DNA of 64,000 bases from Varanus komodoensis (taxonomy: Eukaryota; Chordata; Lepidosauria; Squamata; Varanidae), in NCBI RefSeq assembly GCF_004798865.1, contig NW_025335505.1:22671924-22735923 (forward strand), in the 5' to 3' direction. Below are positions 1-11,745 of this stretch, piece by piece; the stretch's first letter is position 1; the number at the start of each line of letters is the position of its first letter. Position numbers and translations under genes: made by a program. Under the pieces are notes generated by a model. The model had not been told where the DNA came from. It saw nothing but the letters and a program-made list of their open reading frames with translations, and did not search any database.

Positions 1-3000
1 TTTTACTATCCTGCATGCAGACAAATGTGCTCAGCTGAAGTTAACTTCAAATAGGCTTTAGGTTATAACTCTGAAGAAAATTTTATTCTGTATAACAATG
101 TACGAATCCTTACCTTCACAAGCATTCTTGTGTGATAAAAGCTTTAAGATTATCCAAACTATTAAGGGATTCAAACTGGCGAGATTTTTAAAAATGTAAA
201 GCTAGCACAAGGCTCCAGAATTATGACAGAGACCAAGCAAAGTGCAAAGGACCATTTCCTACTGAATTTAGTAGTAGCTTCAGGCCTTTTACTTGCTCAA
301 GAGCTTCCCCAGACAGGAACTTGATCCAGCCAGGCATAGCAATACATGGCCAAGAACACTAAGGAACTTGCATAAACAATTACATTTATACAGTACAAGA
401 AGGGTTGCTGAAAAGTAATCTGTTTGAATTTCTACAATTCCTCATTAGTAGTTGTATGCAAAACATGGTTTCAGTATGCCTTATATGGTATAATATACTC
501 CAGAATTAGCAGAATATGCAAATGAGATGCCAATGTTTTGGTGAAATTGCAGGACACATGTCAATGAACTTAAAAGAATAACATTGTCAGGGTAACTTCT
601 AAAGCTTCCATCGTTCAGTGTTGAGAATTCTTCAAAGCAGAAAGCTATTTAAGTCAGTAGGTAAGCTTACATCTTTTTCACCAGCTTTCCCTGTTGTAGA
701 AAACATGTCATTCCAAAAGAAAAGAATTGTTGAAAGGTTGTACAAATGCAGTTACAGTCTTCAACTTGTGTACGAATAACACAAGTTTTAACTCCCTCTT
801 AGCCATGAAGCTAACAGGGTGGTCTCAGGAATAACATACAACCCAGCATGAAAAAGGCTAATAACTCCAAGTAATACATAATTAGGAAATGGATTAAATA
901 TAGAACAACCAAGTTCATACCCCCATGCAAATTCTTGGTGCAATCGCAGCTATAATATTCTACACAGTACTCATCACCAAAATGGCCAAGTAGGTTTGTG
1001 CCAGCTTCTTTTCATGCACAATGGGTTGTATCATCTGGATCTGGATGGTGCAAGAACCCTCTGTGGATGAAGCAAGCCCTACAAGCTGCAACCAAACTTT
1101 AGCTGTTTCAACAGATCTACTGATCAGCCACACCAGCCAATAACCCGCCATAGCTTAAAATGAATTACCTAGCTAAGTGGGCGATGTTGCCACTACCATA
1201 TTTTGGTGCACCTACTTTTCCACTTTTCCTCCATTTACTGGCACATTTCAACTGATGGCTAGGCAAATGAGAGCTGGCACCTATGAACAAATGAGTTTAT
1301 ACACAGTCTCTTCTTGACCTCTCTTTGACAGCTAAAACAGAGAAGGAAATTGATCAGTCAAGACTACATATCAGATGAACACTTGTATACTCGCAAAGGA
1401 CTGAGAATTAAAAAAATAAAACTTGAGAAACATTATACTATGCTATCAGAGGATTAAAGTGAGCCTTGCCACACGAAATGGCAGCCGGAGTAATAATCTT
1501 AGTTGTATCTTATCTCTAGTATGCCTGCATGTATTCATCCAGGTTATGCTATTTTGAATGACTATAGTTTACTGGAGGGAGTATTTTAAAAAATGGGCCC
1601 ATAACCTCTTTTCTCTGTACTTGTTTTGACCCTTGCAGCACTTTGTATATATACTCAGAATCAAGTTCCACTGGACTTAACTGAACTCACAACCCGATTT
1701 TATAACTCTGCCATCTCTCAACTTTTCAAAATGTTTGAAAGTGATTAAACAAAATGCAACTGAATTTAGAAGGATTGTCTGACATGTACAAATATTGTAC
1801 AGTCACATTAAGTCTTCACACTGTGTACAGAAGTTGCACAATTTCATCATAAATGGTACTGGGAGAGCCCAGCAGTAAGAGGTCAGCCCTGGGGTAGACA
1901 CACAATCCTATTTGTACAGCTACTACATATACTTACAAGTATTACACAACTCCCTGTTGAGCCCAGAGAACCTGAACCTGGGAACTCTAGACTTTTGCTT
2001 CTGGGATCCCTTCCTGTTGCACATTCCTCCCAAGGCCGACTCTTCTCTTCCTTTACAGCAGGTGGCCAGCCAGTAATAACATCCATCTGTGAAAGCAGTC
2101 TTAAGAAAGAAAGGGGCTTCTCCATCTAAGGCAACAACTGCTAAGGGTCATTTAACTAGAAGGCCAATCAGGCTTCTAATACCGCTAGATAATTCCACAA
2201 TACAAATTAACTTCTAATGAATACAGCTGCCCCTGTAAAGCTTAATTGCCTTCTAAATTCTCAAAACACAGGCTTCTTCTATCTTGCATACCTTAGCACA
2301 AGCAGATTGCTTTGCACATCAAAGAAAGCTTAAAATTCGCAAAGATAAAATACTTCTTTCTTGGGCTCATTTAGTCATTCGACCACTGTAACTACTGGCA
2401 GCATTACAGCAGCCAGAGGAGAACAAACGGGGGCTTTGGAATGCCCTTTTACTTAGATGGGGAGAGGGTATGCATAATAAAGAGACAGCAAGGGTTTCAC
2501 CAAACCATGCCCTGAAAAAACACTGTTTCACATCCTGGTGTAAGTGATTCTTTTAAATCTGCACCAGAACCAAATAAGGACATTTGGCAAGATACCTACA
2601 TGTTACTATGGAGCTACCATGAAGATTCCAGCCAAATAAAGCTTAAGCTCCTTGTTGACCTTGCTGGAATGACTGTTTTCCTTCCTGCGGACTTTCCTAC
2701 CTAAATTTTATTCAATCTAGCTTTTTTTCTTAAAGGAACAGCTGCAACATTCAAGTAACTGAAGAAGAAAACTTCCATAAGATTTCTTATTTTTGCAATG
2801 CCACAAAAGCCACATAAAAGCCAGTTAAGCCACATAAAGGGGGTGGGGGAATAAATAGCAGCAACAAGGAACATCTTCCATATGAGTCAAGACTGACAAG
2901 ACTGAGATTTTTCAGTGTAGAGAAGAGCTCACTAAATGCTTTTTAATCTCTCCTTTTTAATCAAAATGAGAATTGGCTGAAAGGAAACATTTTACACATT

Positions 3001-4539
3001 TTCTTAAATAATGCACAGTTTTAAGAAGAATGAAAATTCAAATCCACATTAAAGACAATGAGAACAAAATCAGGAGGCAATGGTTAATCCTAATATATTA
3101 TTCCAAGAAGCAGTAATATATAAGTAGGCAAAATGGAATATCATACATATGCAAACTAGTGAGGCTATTTTAAAAAGAAACTAATTTAAAATGAGGCTTT
3201 ACACACTGAGAGTACATTCAGTCATTTGAGTTCTTTGTAAAGATCAACAACACAGTTCAGTTTAGATCAGACCAGTCCAGCTACTGCTTAAGACATTGGA
3301 AGGTTTGAATTAGTAGTACTGCAGCAAAAGATAGATTCTCTACCCCAGAATGACAAAATTAGCCATTTATTCAAACTAACATCACATCCACTAATCCTTT
3401 TCAAATAAACCACTTAAGCATTTAATTTTCATCTTGGGTAAATCAATGCACTATAAAAATAATTGTGAGATAAATGGTAAAAACTAAGAGTCAAGATAGA
3501 CTGCTTTTACAGAACTGTAGTTATCCATTTTCCAATTTCAGCTGTGCAACCATCTTAAAAACTGCATGAATTTCAGTTCAGCAAACTTCAGGATGAAGAT
3601 TTTCTTGTTCCTATGGCCAATGACCTTGTTGAAGCCCAAGTCAGTCAAGGGCTTCAACGAGACTGGAATGGAGAAATGACTTGCCTAATAAGAACAACTG
3701 CTTACCAGAGACCAGAAGTCCTTGGTGCTCCAAGAAACTGAAGAGAATGAAGTGCTTGGCGATATGGCTAGAGCAAGGAAGAGTTGTGTTGAATCTGGCC
3801 AGACAAGGTTTACTAGGCACCAGTGACACTAGCAAAGAAATCTCGCTTTTCTGCCACCAATGTATTAACATATTGTCTGGCAAAGCCTCTCCAATGGTTA
3901 TGGGCTCCTTTTATCTTGGCCCTTAGGGAAATTGGGAAAACCACTCTGCAGCTAACTAGACACACTTTGCCAATAAAAAGCAATCCACACTGACAGCAAA
4001 ATAAACAGGCCAGCTATACTGACAGCCGCAGCTGTAAGAAAGATTTATTAAATAAGTCCTTATTAGATTCATAAGTAATTACCAGCTTGTCTAAAAGTTG
4101 CCATTCTTGGGAAAGATGTTGAAACAGATAACAGTCCAACCACCTTGGTCACCAGACCAGATGATTTAATAAGGGTGTGTGTGTCTATAGAATATCTCAA
4201 TAGGTTTGGGTACCACTGACCAGAAGGGCACTGATTTGTGATGGCTTTATCCAACCCTGAAGGTATGTCTCAGAAGTTGGGCCCAGGTAAAACTGTTTAA
4301 ACCTCAAGTTCAATCTTGTCTCTCAAGGCATATAACAGAAAACCTGGGATTTGAAGAGTGGTGTCTAAAGTATGTGGCACTTCCAATATCTCTCATTTCC
4401 ATTTGACAGCATAAGAAAGGCCTTGCTAAAGACTAGATCAGACTAAAGACCTACCTGAAAGAATGTTGCTAATTCCCCATTTATGCAATGCACAGAAGCA
4501 GTGTGTGCAGCAACACTCTTCCACTCATATTCTCAAAGA
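1..4539. other. Unique AT-rich DNA, no gene recognised
   Basis: No coding exon, RNA gene or well-preserved mobile element could be supported here. The open frames are short, lack recognisable domains and occur on both strands, as expected by chance in AT-rich DNA. A small patch near 1630-1690 loosely resembles short interspersed repeat pieces seen elsewhere in the window. An intron, or an intergenic stretch that may hold conserved noncoding elements, would look the same. Confidence 0.5.
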
Positions 4540-4965
4540 GGTATCCTGCCTCAGATGTAATATATAGCTATCATGATTAGCAATCACTGATTGCCTTTTC
4601 CTCTACTAATTTGTCTAGTCCCCTTTTAAAGCCCCCCAGACTGGTAGCCATCACTATATCTTATGTAAGTGAATTCCATACTTTAACTATGTGGTGTGTG
4701 AAGAACTTCCTTTTATCTGTCCTGAATTTTCCATTTGATAACTCCAGAGTGTTATAAAAAGGGAGAAAGTTCATTGATAACCCCAGAGTATTATGAAATG
4801 GGGCAAAACTGTTTTCTCTTTCTCATAATACTGGAACCCAATTTACCTTCTTCCAATGAAGCTAAATTGTGGGAGAGTCAGAAAAATTATGTACGTTATG
4901 GAGAAAGCTAAAAGGAAGGAGTTCTTCCTATGTGCTTTCTCCACAGCTTATACAATACATCCAAG
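4540..4965 (-). repeat. Old CR1 LINE fragment (3' part of ORF2)
   Basis: Read on the minus strand, this carries the familiar CR1 ORF2 3' region seen on its complementary strand as runs such as tgattgccttttcctctac and tttaactatgtggtgtgtga. The same stretch is present in the copy at 36.8-37.2 kb. The two copies are clearly diverged from each other. An imperfect tandem duplication of about 30 bp lies near 4735-4800. The right-hand edge is uncertain because similarity fades through 4870-4965. Family assignment rests on recognised text, not on an alignment. Confidence 0.7.
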
Positions 4966-7740
4966 GGGACATTTATAACCCAACCATTTGTCAGTCATGC
5001 AATTCCCACTGCTATCCCACTGCTAGCCCAATCTTGATTAGCACTTCTAGGACAACCCAAAATGGAGGGAATTCACCATTTCTGGAAACAGAAAGGTGAG
5101 CAGAGGTCACATAAGGAAGCCTTGCTAAGCTGTTTTCTTCCAAAAGCAAGTGTTTCCGGTCATTTTGGGGCTTCTTCTTGATAGTATTAAATCTCCTGCT
5201 TATGCAGCCAAATAGTAGAACCTACTGCATGCAAATAGGAATCCATGGGAGCATAAGCACTCTGTTAGATTCTGCCCATACAACTGACCCACACCTTTTT
5301 TCTTGTTCATCTTTTTTCTGTCTAAGCTTCAAAACCACCAAAATGCCTCAAAGAAAATTTACTCCATCCCCTCCATCATTTTGGATGCCCTTTTCTGAGC
5401 CAGTGCATTGATGACAAGGAAAACAACAACTCCTCTTCTATATTTCCCCATAGTCAGAGCTGTCTGAGCAATTCACAACCATTCAACAATTGACCTAATC
5501 TATTGGCTTAGTCCAGACAAGATATAAGTAGAATCCCTAATCTGTCCTAGATGCCGAACACCAAGTACTGAACTGGACAGGAAGCCTAAGAGGCAGATAG
5601 AATTCCTATAGACTACAACAACCCTCCCACTCTGCAATCCTTAAGTCAACATTTGTGGTGTACAGAGAAGAGCACAGTCGGGAGAGACTATTCCCTCCCA
5701 GTTACCTCACCCAGGTCTCAGCAAAGCACATGTATTTTGCCCTCTCATCCACAGTCAACACATGAATGAAGGAGATGTTTGGACTGATCTGGCCTCCAGC
5801 AAGAGTACCACCAAGAGTACCACCAGGCTGGCAAGGTGATTAGAAAAACTCAGAATAGGTGGAAGGGGTTGGGCCCTTCACCTCAAGAGGATTGCAAACC
5901 TCCTGTAACGTCTACCCCCGATGCTACTGCAGGTTTCAAGAAGAGGATGCCTATTGATTTATTACAAAATGTTGGCAATATGGTAAAAGCAAGCACACAA
6001 AAAAGTGACAAAGAAAATGTACTTGCTCTTAGAGATATCATGGGTTACCACACCAGCACTTTTAATGGATAATTTGAATGGTTGACAAATCAAATCCATA
6101 TCGCAAGTACTTCTCGTGGTTAAAAATATGATTCTTTATGGATCAGGTATCAAAAGTGACAATATTATCCCTCAATCTTGTCATAAGACTGCTAGAAGCA
6201 CAATGACAGAGCTCCCTTGGACAGTCTACTATCAATACTTGGAGGGGTGGGGGCAGATAAAGAGTGATTATGAAGACATTTACTAACTTTGGCATGTCTA
6301 TCTTGTCTACTGTGAGAGCCAGTAGACAAGATGGATGTAAGTGGCTGCCTTGGGAGGGAAGAATGCCAGCAGCAAGGTGCCTGCGCAAGGCCGGGCTCCA
6401 TACCTGGGGTCAGAAATGAGGCAGCAGGCAGTCCAATATTGTATAAGAGAGAGCACACAATCCAGAAGCCATCCAGTGGTCAAATGCCAGGGAAGCAGTC
6501 ACATAACGGTGGGCAAGGTGGAGGAGGGAGGCCACAGGGACAGACAAGAGTGAGCTAGAACATGGCAGGGACAAACTGGAACAAGGAAGGACTAACCAGA
6601 GCAAGACAGGAACCTATAAAAGCAAACTACAGAACCCAAGAGCAAGGAAGAGTAAGGCATGATGGTACAAAGAGCCAGGACACACAAGAGTCACCAAAAC
6701 AACTTGCATTGCTGTGGCAAGGAACAGTTGTGCCGAGCAGCCTTTTAGCATGTCTCCATGGCTCAAGCTGCACGGCATAATTGCCTCTCAGGTGTTCCCT
6801 GGTTCTGCAGACACTTACAGACTATGCTAAGCCCTAATCCTGTGCAAACTGCCAGTCAATGTGCAAACCTTCCGTTTGAGAATGCAAAGGAATCCTGACA
6901 ATGGCAGTGTATGACCACAAGCAAGAAATACAATATCCAGATATTCCTTTCATGACACTAGATTGTTCATATTCCAGCAAGCAAGTGTAAGAAAACACAC
7001 ACAGTGTCATTTGATAGAATAGACCTTCAACTACAAAATGTCCTTGAGTGAGTGGACTGGAAAGTGGACTGCTGAATCTTTAGGATTGCTTTCAGAAGGC
7101 CATAAAGATTGAGGGAGATCAAGTAAGATGATCATGCACCAGTAAAATGAAAGCTGTTTTATGCCAATTTTCTTCATGTTCAGTGCTATGTGTATATGCA
7201 AATATAATCTGTTGCATTACTGAATATCATGCTCCCTTACTCATGCTCTTCATTAGCTAATAACTCCCAGAGAAGCACCAGCTTAGTTTGTCCTTATTAA
7301 CTTTTGTCCTCAGCTTTCTTCTAGCCCTTCAAAAACACACACCAAGCAGCAGACCTCCTCCTACATTCTCCACAGCCAAAGTCTCAATTGTCCACTGCCA
7401 TGCCTTAATTGTCCGGTCCCAACCATTCTGCCCAGCTAACAAGAGTCCCTTGTAAATCAGAACTGTGAAATCCAAAGCGCCATCTGACAATAGTCAGATC
7501 AACTGCCTCTCTCCCCAGCTTCAGAAGGGTGCTAAGCAACTGCTGCTCAGGCCTTTGACACTACCAAAACCTTTTCAGACCTACTCAGATACATCACAGG
7601 ATCATGCTAGCCACAGAAAGTAAACACTGCATAGTAACAGTTTATGTACAAGGTATTTATTCACGGATATAAACAAACTTAGTTTGGCTTTACTCAGACA
7701 ATACTTTAATGTTCCAAAAACTGTTTAAAAATAATAAATC
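4966..7740. other. Unique DNA, no gene recognised
   Basis: No supported gene. The short frames at 5836-6072 and 6143-6558 have no recognisable domain and overlap one another on both strands. The stretch around 6540-6890 is purine-rich on the plus strand and slightly more CpG-bearing than its surroundings. It could be a decayed repeat, but no termini, target duplications or coding motifs were found to name it. Confidence 0.45.
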
Positions 7741-7900
7741 ATAGCATTTATTTATTTATTTATTTATTAAAAATCTTTTATATGCCGTCCTATTATAAAA
7801 ATCTCAGGACGGCTTACAGTGCTTTAAAAACAATTTAAAACAACAACAACTTCAAATAGACAAATTAGAACAATAATAATGTATTAAAAATAAACAGTAA
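7741..7900 (-). repeat. LINE/SINE 3' tail with (TTTA)n tract
   Basis: A run of tttatttatttatttattta at 7747-7767 is followed by a stretch of the type atgccgtcct ... aggacggcttacagtg. This is the usual reptile L2/SINE 3' end read on the minus strand, in which the tail (TAAA)n follows a short stem. Only the tail and tens of bases of body remain, so the parent family is not certain. Confidence 0.6.
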
Positions 7901-8809
7901 ATCACAAAAAACAAAACAAGAACAACTGAACATTAAAAGCTTTTTTACAATGTTGTTTAAATAAAAAGTATTATTTATATATTTTGGATTTATATTTTAA
8001 AAACACAGAAAGAACCATATGAATTCTTATATATGATGCAGAAACATGAAAATGTAAGCCACCAACAAAAATGACTACCAGTTTACATGACCACTATATT
8101 AGAATGTTCCAATATTGAATGTTCATTTGTGAATTTTCCACATCTGAAATTGAGTGTATTACTTATATCTGTAATTCTGTAAAAAGGAACTTTCTTGAAG
8201 AAGCTACATTCTACAGTGTTCTTATCAGTAGTTTAGTTAACTCTCTGACTGTAAAGATTATATAGAAGAACTTCACCACAGAAAACAATGTTCAGAACTT
8301 GCTGCAAGTAATTTCTTGTCTCAAGCCACAAGAAAAATGATTTTGTTTACTGATGCCATATAAACTTTCAGAGTAGTCAGGGAGAGTTATAATTCTACAT
8401 GACATTCAGCAGTAAAAAGAATATATTTGCATACCATCACTCCTTTACAGTAGCAGTGTTTAAAACTTCAGTTGAAATAGAGGAAAAAGGGGAAATTGGG
8501 GGAATGACCATTCACCCCTAGGAACAATGTAAAAACGTGCACATTCCTACATTTTAAATGTATTTTCCAGAAATCCCTGACTGGTGAAACCCAGAATTCT
8601 GCACAGTTTCTGAAATTCTGAATTTTAGAAATGTTAAATATTGCTCATAAAAAGTCATAGCCATGTAGGGTGTCCTATTCTAATTCAAGGAATAATAGTT
8701 ATGGTGAATGGAAAAAAGCTGGAGGCTTGAATTTAAAATGTCCAAGCTTGAACTACAAAAGACAGAAAGTACTCCTGAATTTACCAGGAAGAAGTGCAAG
8801 ATCAGGTTT

Positions 8810-9300
8810 GTTTGTTTATTAAATTTGTATGCTGTCCAATTACTAACGTCTCTGAATGGCTAACAGCATAAATAAATTGATGACCCACTCTGACTGCAAT
8901 TAATAAAATGCAATAATAAAATCGATATTAAAACTTATTAAAATATTGATTAAATAAAAAGGTCTTAACCTGGCGCCGAAAAACATATAATGACGGCGCC
9001 AGGCAGACCTCTCTGGGGAGTGCATTCCATAGACAGGGTGCCACCGCAGAGAAGGCCCTCCTCCGGGTACTCTGTCTCCTAATATCTTTCACAGAGGGTT
9101 CCCGGAGAAGGGCTTCTGTTGCCGATCTCAGGGGGCGGGAGGGCAAATAGGAAAAAGGCGTTCTTTTAGGTATCCTGCTCCCAAGCTGTTTAGGGCTTTA
9201 TAGGTAGTAACCAGCACCTTGATTTGAGCCTGGACTTCGATGGAAAGCCAATGGAGCTGATAGAGGTTCTCAGTATTTACGCAGAGGGCAATCCCTAATT
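8810..9300 (-). repeat. L2-clade LINE 3' end
   Basis: On the minus strand, frames in this stretch read as the C-terminus of an L2-type LINE protein. An upstream piece (about 9160-9260) contains LHWLSIEVQAQIKVLVTTYK followed by ALNSLGAGYLKERL. A second frame from 9146 down to 8928 contains RAFSAVAPCLWNALPREV and APSLYVFRRQVKTFLF. These blocks match the known L2 pattern LHWLPV...YKALHGLAPPYL...RAFSVAAPKLWNSLP. The two frames differ, so at least one frameshift is present. The 3' UTR ends near 8810. A closely similar copy lies at 44101-44460 and a more diverged one at 42780-43070. Confidence 0.8.
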
Positions 9301-10155
9301 CCATAAATGCCTGCCAGTTACACAGACCAATGTTACACACACTTATTCCTTTCTTATTTAAAGAGGACTCTGAGGTTTGCATGTACATCTGATCACTTAC
9401 TTAGTTATGTCCCAGACTTAGACCAGGCAGTTTCTGGATCAACCCTGAAAATGCTGATCATTCCTAAGGAAGCTCCATGCTGTTTCCTGGTTCTGACAGG
9501 AAGTAATCACAACAATAACAACTACTGTGCCACTTAATCCTGTAAACCAGGTGAGGACCAAGACTCTTCCCCGTGTGGCCAGTTGGGACTCAAAACTGAT
9601 ACATTAAGATATTGCTGGTGACCAGTATATGGTACTTAAAGACTTTTGGTGAAAACATTGAGGATTTTGGTAATATGAAAAAAGTCAAGTCAGATGTAAA
9701 AAAAACCGTACACATGTTGACAGAAGCTTGTCTTGTCTCTACATAGCAACAGTTTGTAAAGTGCAATTACAAACATACTGTGTAAAAACTCTAGAGTTTC
9801 CATTTGGCATCATGGTGTCATCCAATCATGCCTCCCACCACTGAGCAAGAAAACAAACAAACAAACTGAATGCTGGCATGGCTCAAGAGATACGCCTGGA
9901 GACAGACAGCTAAATAGATGCCATCATTAAAAGTCCAAGTGCAGCTTCATCATGTTTTCCATCAGGACACTCTTTTCGCTACCACCTCATAGAATTTACA
10001 GTTCCTGAGGCATGAGGTTTCTTCCTTTTAGAAGAGAGATGTGCCCTTCCTATTCAGATTTTTCTCCAATTCCGAATCTGGTTGCTACTAGTTAATAGCA
10101 ACTCTCTTTTCAACAAATCATTCAGTGTCGTCTTCTCAAATACAACAGTCTGTAT
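9301..10155. other. Unique DNA, no gene recognised
   Basis: Nothing supportable was seen. A short (AAAC)n-like tract lies at about 9850-9865. The open frame at 9307-9537 has no known domain and partly overlaps the L2 fragment on the opposite strand. Confidence 0.45.
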
Positions 10156-10285
10156 GGGGAACCTCTGGCTTCCCAAACATTGCTGGATTCCAACACCCAT
10201 CATCTCAGGCTATTCGCTGTGCTAACCGGGAATGATTAGATTTGGAAACCAGCTTAATCTGGAGGGCCACACATTCCCATACATC
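10156..10285. repeat. Degenerate foldback MITE, family A
   Basis: The left arm begins gggaacctctggcttcccaa and the right arm, reverse-complemented, begins gggaatgtgtggccctccag. The interior contains the ccaacacccatcatctcagg type of text that marks this common reptile foldback repeat. The arms pair imperfectly, so this is an old copy. Better-preserved or partial members lie at 15470, 32957 and 51863. Confidence 0.55.
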
Positions 10286-10474
10286 CAAAGCAGAAACATC
10301 GCTTCATTCATGGAAACTGCAACGGGGTTCACATACCACAACAACTGAGAATGAGTAACTCACCACAATGGGTTGTTGTATGGTCCTAACTCAGGCCACT
10401 TCCTGCGGGATGGCTTATTTTAAGGGACCAAGCCACCCTGACAACCCATGGTTTGTTCTAAGGATTGTCTATAC

Positions 10475-11639
10475 CAGGAGTTGGCAATCCGCGGCTCCGG
10501 AGCCGCATGTGGCTCTTGAACCCCTCTGCTGCGGCTCCGTCGCTCAAAACACGCACCAGCACAGCCACTGATCTGCTAGAAGCTCCACTCAGGAACACAG
10601 GCTAGCTAGTTAAGTAAATCAGCTAGTTAAGTAAATCGCTACATTCCTCTGCTAAACAAGCTTCCTGCAGGCTCTCATGTTACAGGAAATGAAAAGCTGC
10701 TGAAAAGTTCTTTTTGTCCCAATGTAATCTCCTTCAACTGAATGCTAAAAGCTGCGCTTGGGACCTGTCACAATTCACAGCACTTGACTGTTTATCTGCT
10801 AATCAGTCACTAAACACACCTATCATAGTATAGCTGATTTACTGAGCTTTCCCCCCCTCCAACCATGGATAAATCTGAAGAAAAATTTCTGAAGAAAATC
10901 GAACGTTTAATGGTACGTGGGTAGATTCATTTGCTTTTACTGCTGATGAACTTACGGGGTTTGCTGTTTAATGCATGCAGCCCTTTAACACTGATTTTGA
11001 CTCTGCAGAAAGCTGTTCTCTCATATGTGTGTGTGTGTAAGGAATCCTACTAGTTTATAACGTAAGATTAAAAATAACAGTTTTTAGTGACTGAACAAGA
11101 GCTGCAGCTAAATCATAATGAAGATATAGAACTACTTCTTTGTTTTAAGAAGATTCTTATAAAAATTCCAGCAACATTATTACATTGGGAGAGGAATGTT
11201 TGTTCAATATTTCACCATGTGATAAAAGGATGAGGGCACACAGAAGCAGACAGCATTTTTGGTTTGCTGCAGGTGGCATGTTTGGTTTGCTGCTACTGGA
11301 TAATATAAGTTCAGCTTTTTATTTCATAAATACAAGGAGGACTCAGATAGACATTGAGTATTTTATTTGAAAGTAACTTTCAACCCAGCATCTTTTTTTT
11401 CAGAGTTCAAAATGTTTTTGTTGCATGAAGAAATAAAAATGTTTTCTCTGTAGCAGTTCATTGATTTCATAAATGCAACACACTATAGTTTTTTTATACA
11501 TAGCATAAAGGTAAAAAACTATATATGCAGTGTTATCTTCATTTTAGATGTTAAAAGGGGTTTGCGGCTCCCGGTGTTTTCTTTTCTGTGGGAAATGGGT
11601 CCAAATGGCTCTTTGAGTGTTAAAGTTTGCTGACCCCTG
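10475..11639 (+). mobile_element. Non-autonomous hAT transposon with 8-bp target duplication
   Basis: The element begins caggagttggcaatcc and its other end, reverse-complemented, begins caggggtcagcaaact. This gives imperfect terminal inverted repeats of the hAT type (about 11 of 16 positions agree). It is flanked by a perfect 8-bp direct repeat, gtctatac, at 10467-10474 and 11640-11647; 8 bp is the diagnostic hAT duplication length. Length is 1,165 bp, too short for a full transposase. Only a small BED-finger-like N-terminal remnant is visible at 10894-10968, so this looks like an internal-deletion derivative of a larger autonomous element. A 17-19 bp tandem duplication (agctagttaagtaaatc twice) lies near 10600-10640. 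Confidence 0.88.
10865..10968 (+). pseudogene. hAT transposase N-terminal (BED-like) remnant
   Basis: The frame 10894-10968 reads ENRTFNGTWVDSFAFTADE plus a few more residues before a stop at 10969. This resembles the start of the BED-type DNA-binding region of hAT transposases, in which an aromatic/Trp segment precedes CxxC. The expected CxxC-H-H ligands are missing because the frame ends first. An ATG at 10865 opens MDKSEEKFLKK in a different frame, so a frameshift separates it from the BED-like part. No transposase core was found downstream. The fragment is short, so the identification is moderate; its position inside a hAT element with clean termini supports it. Confidence 0.5.
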
Positions 11640-11745
11640 GTCTATACCATGATGGGTTGTTCTAACAATCAAACCCTGGAAGCAATTTCATTATGGATTG
11701 CATGGTTTGATTTGTCATCCTTTCTATAAAGAAAAAAAGACATTT

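Larger units (their letters stand above)
10325..11745. repeat. Foldback repeat (family B), split by a hAT insertion
   Basis: Left of the hAT element (10325-10474) are ggttcacataccacaacaac and acaacccatggtttgtt. Right of it (11648-11745) are atgatgggttgttctaac and a run to about 11745. Both halves carry the same word set (acaaccca, tgggttgtt, ttcacacatcacaacaac) found in five other places in this window. The repeat was therefore present first and the hAT element inserted later. Outer boundaries are approximate. Confidence 0.6.
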
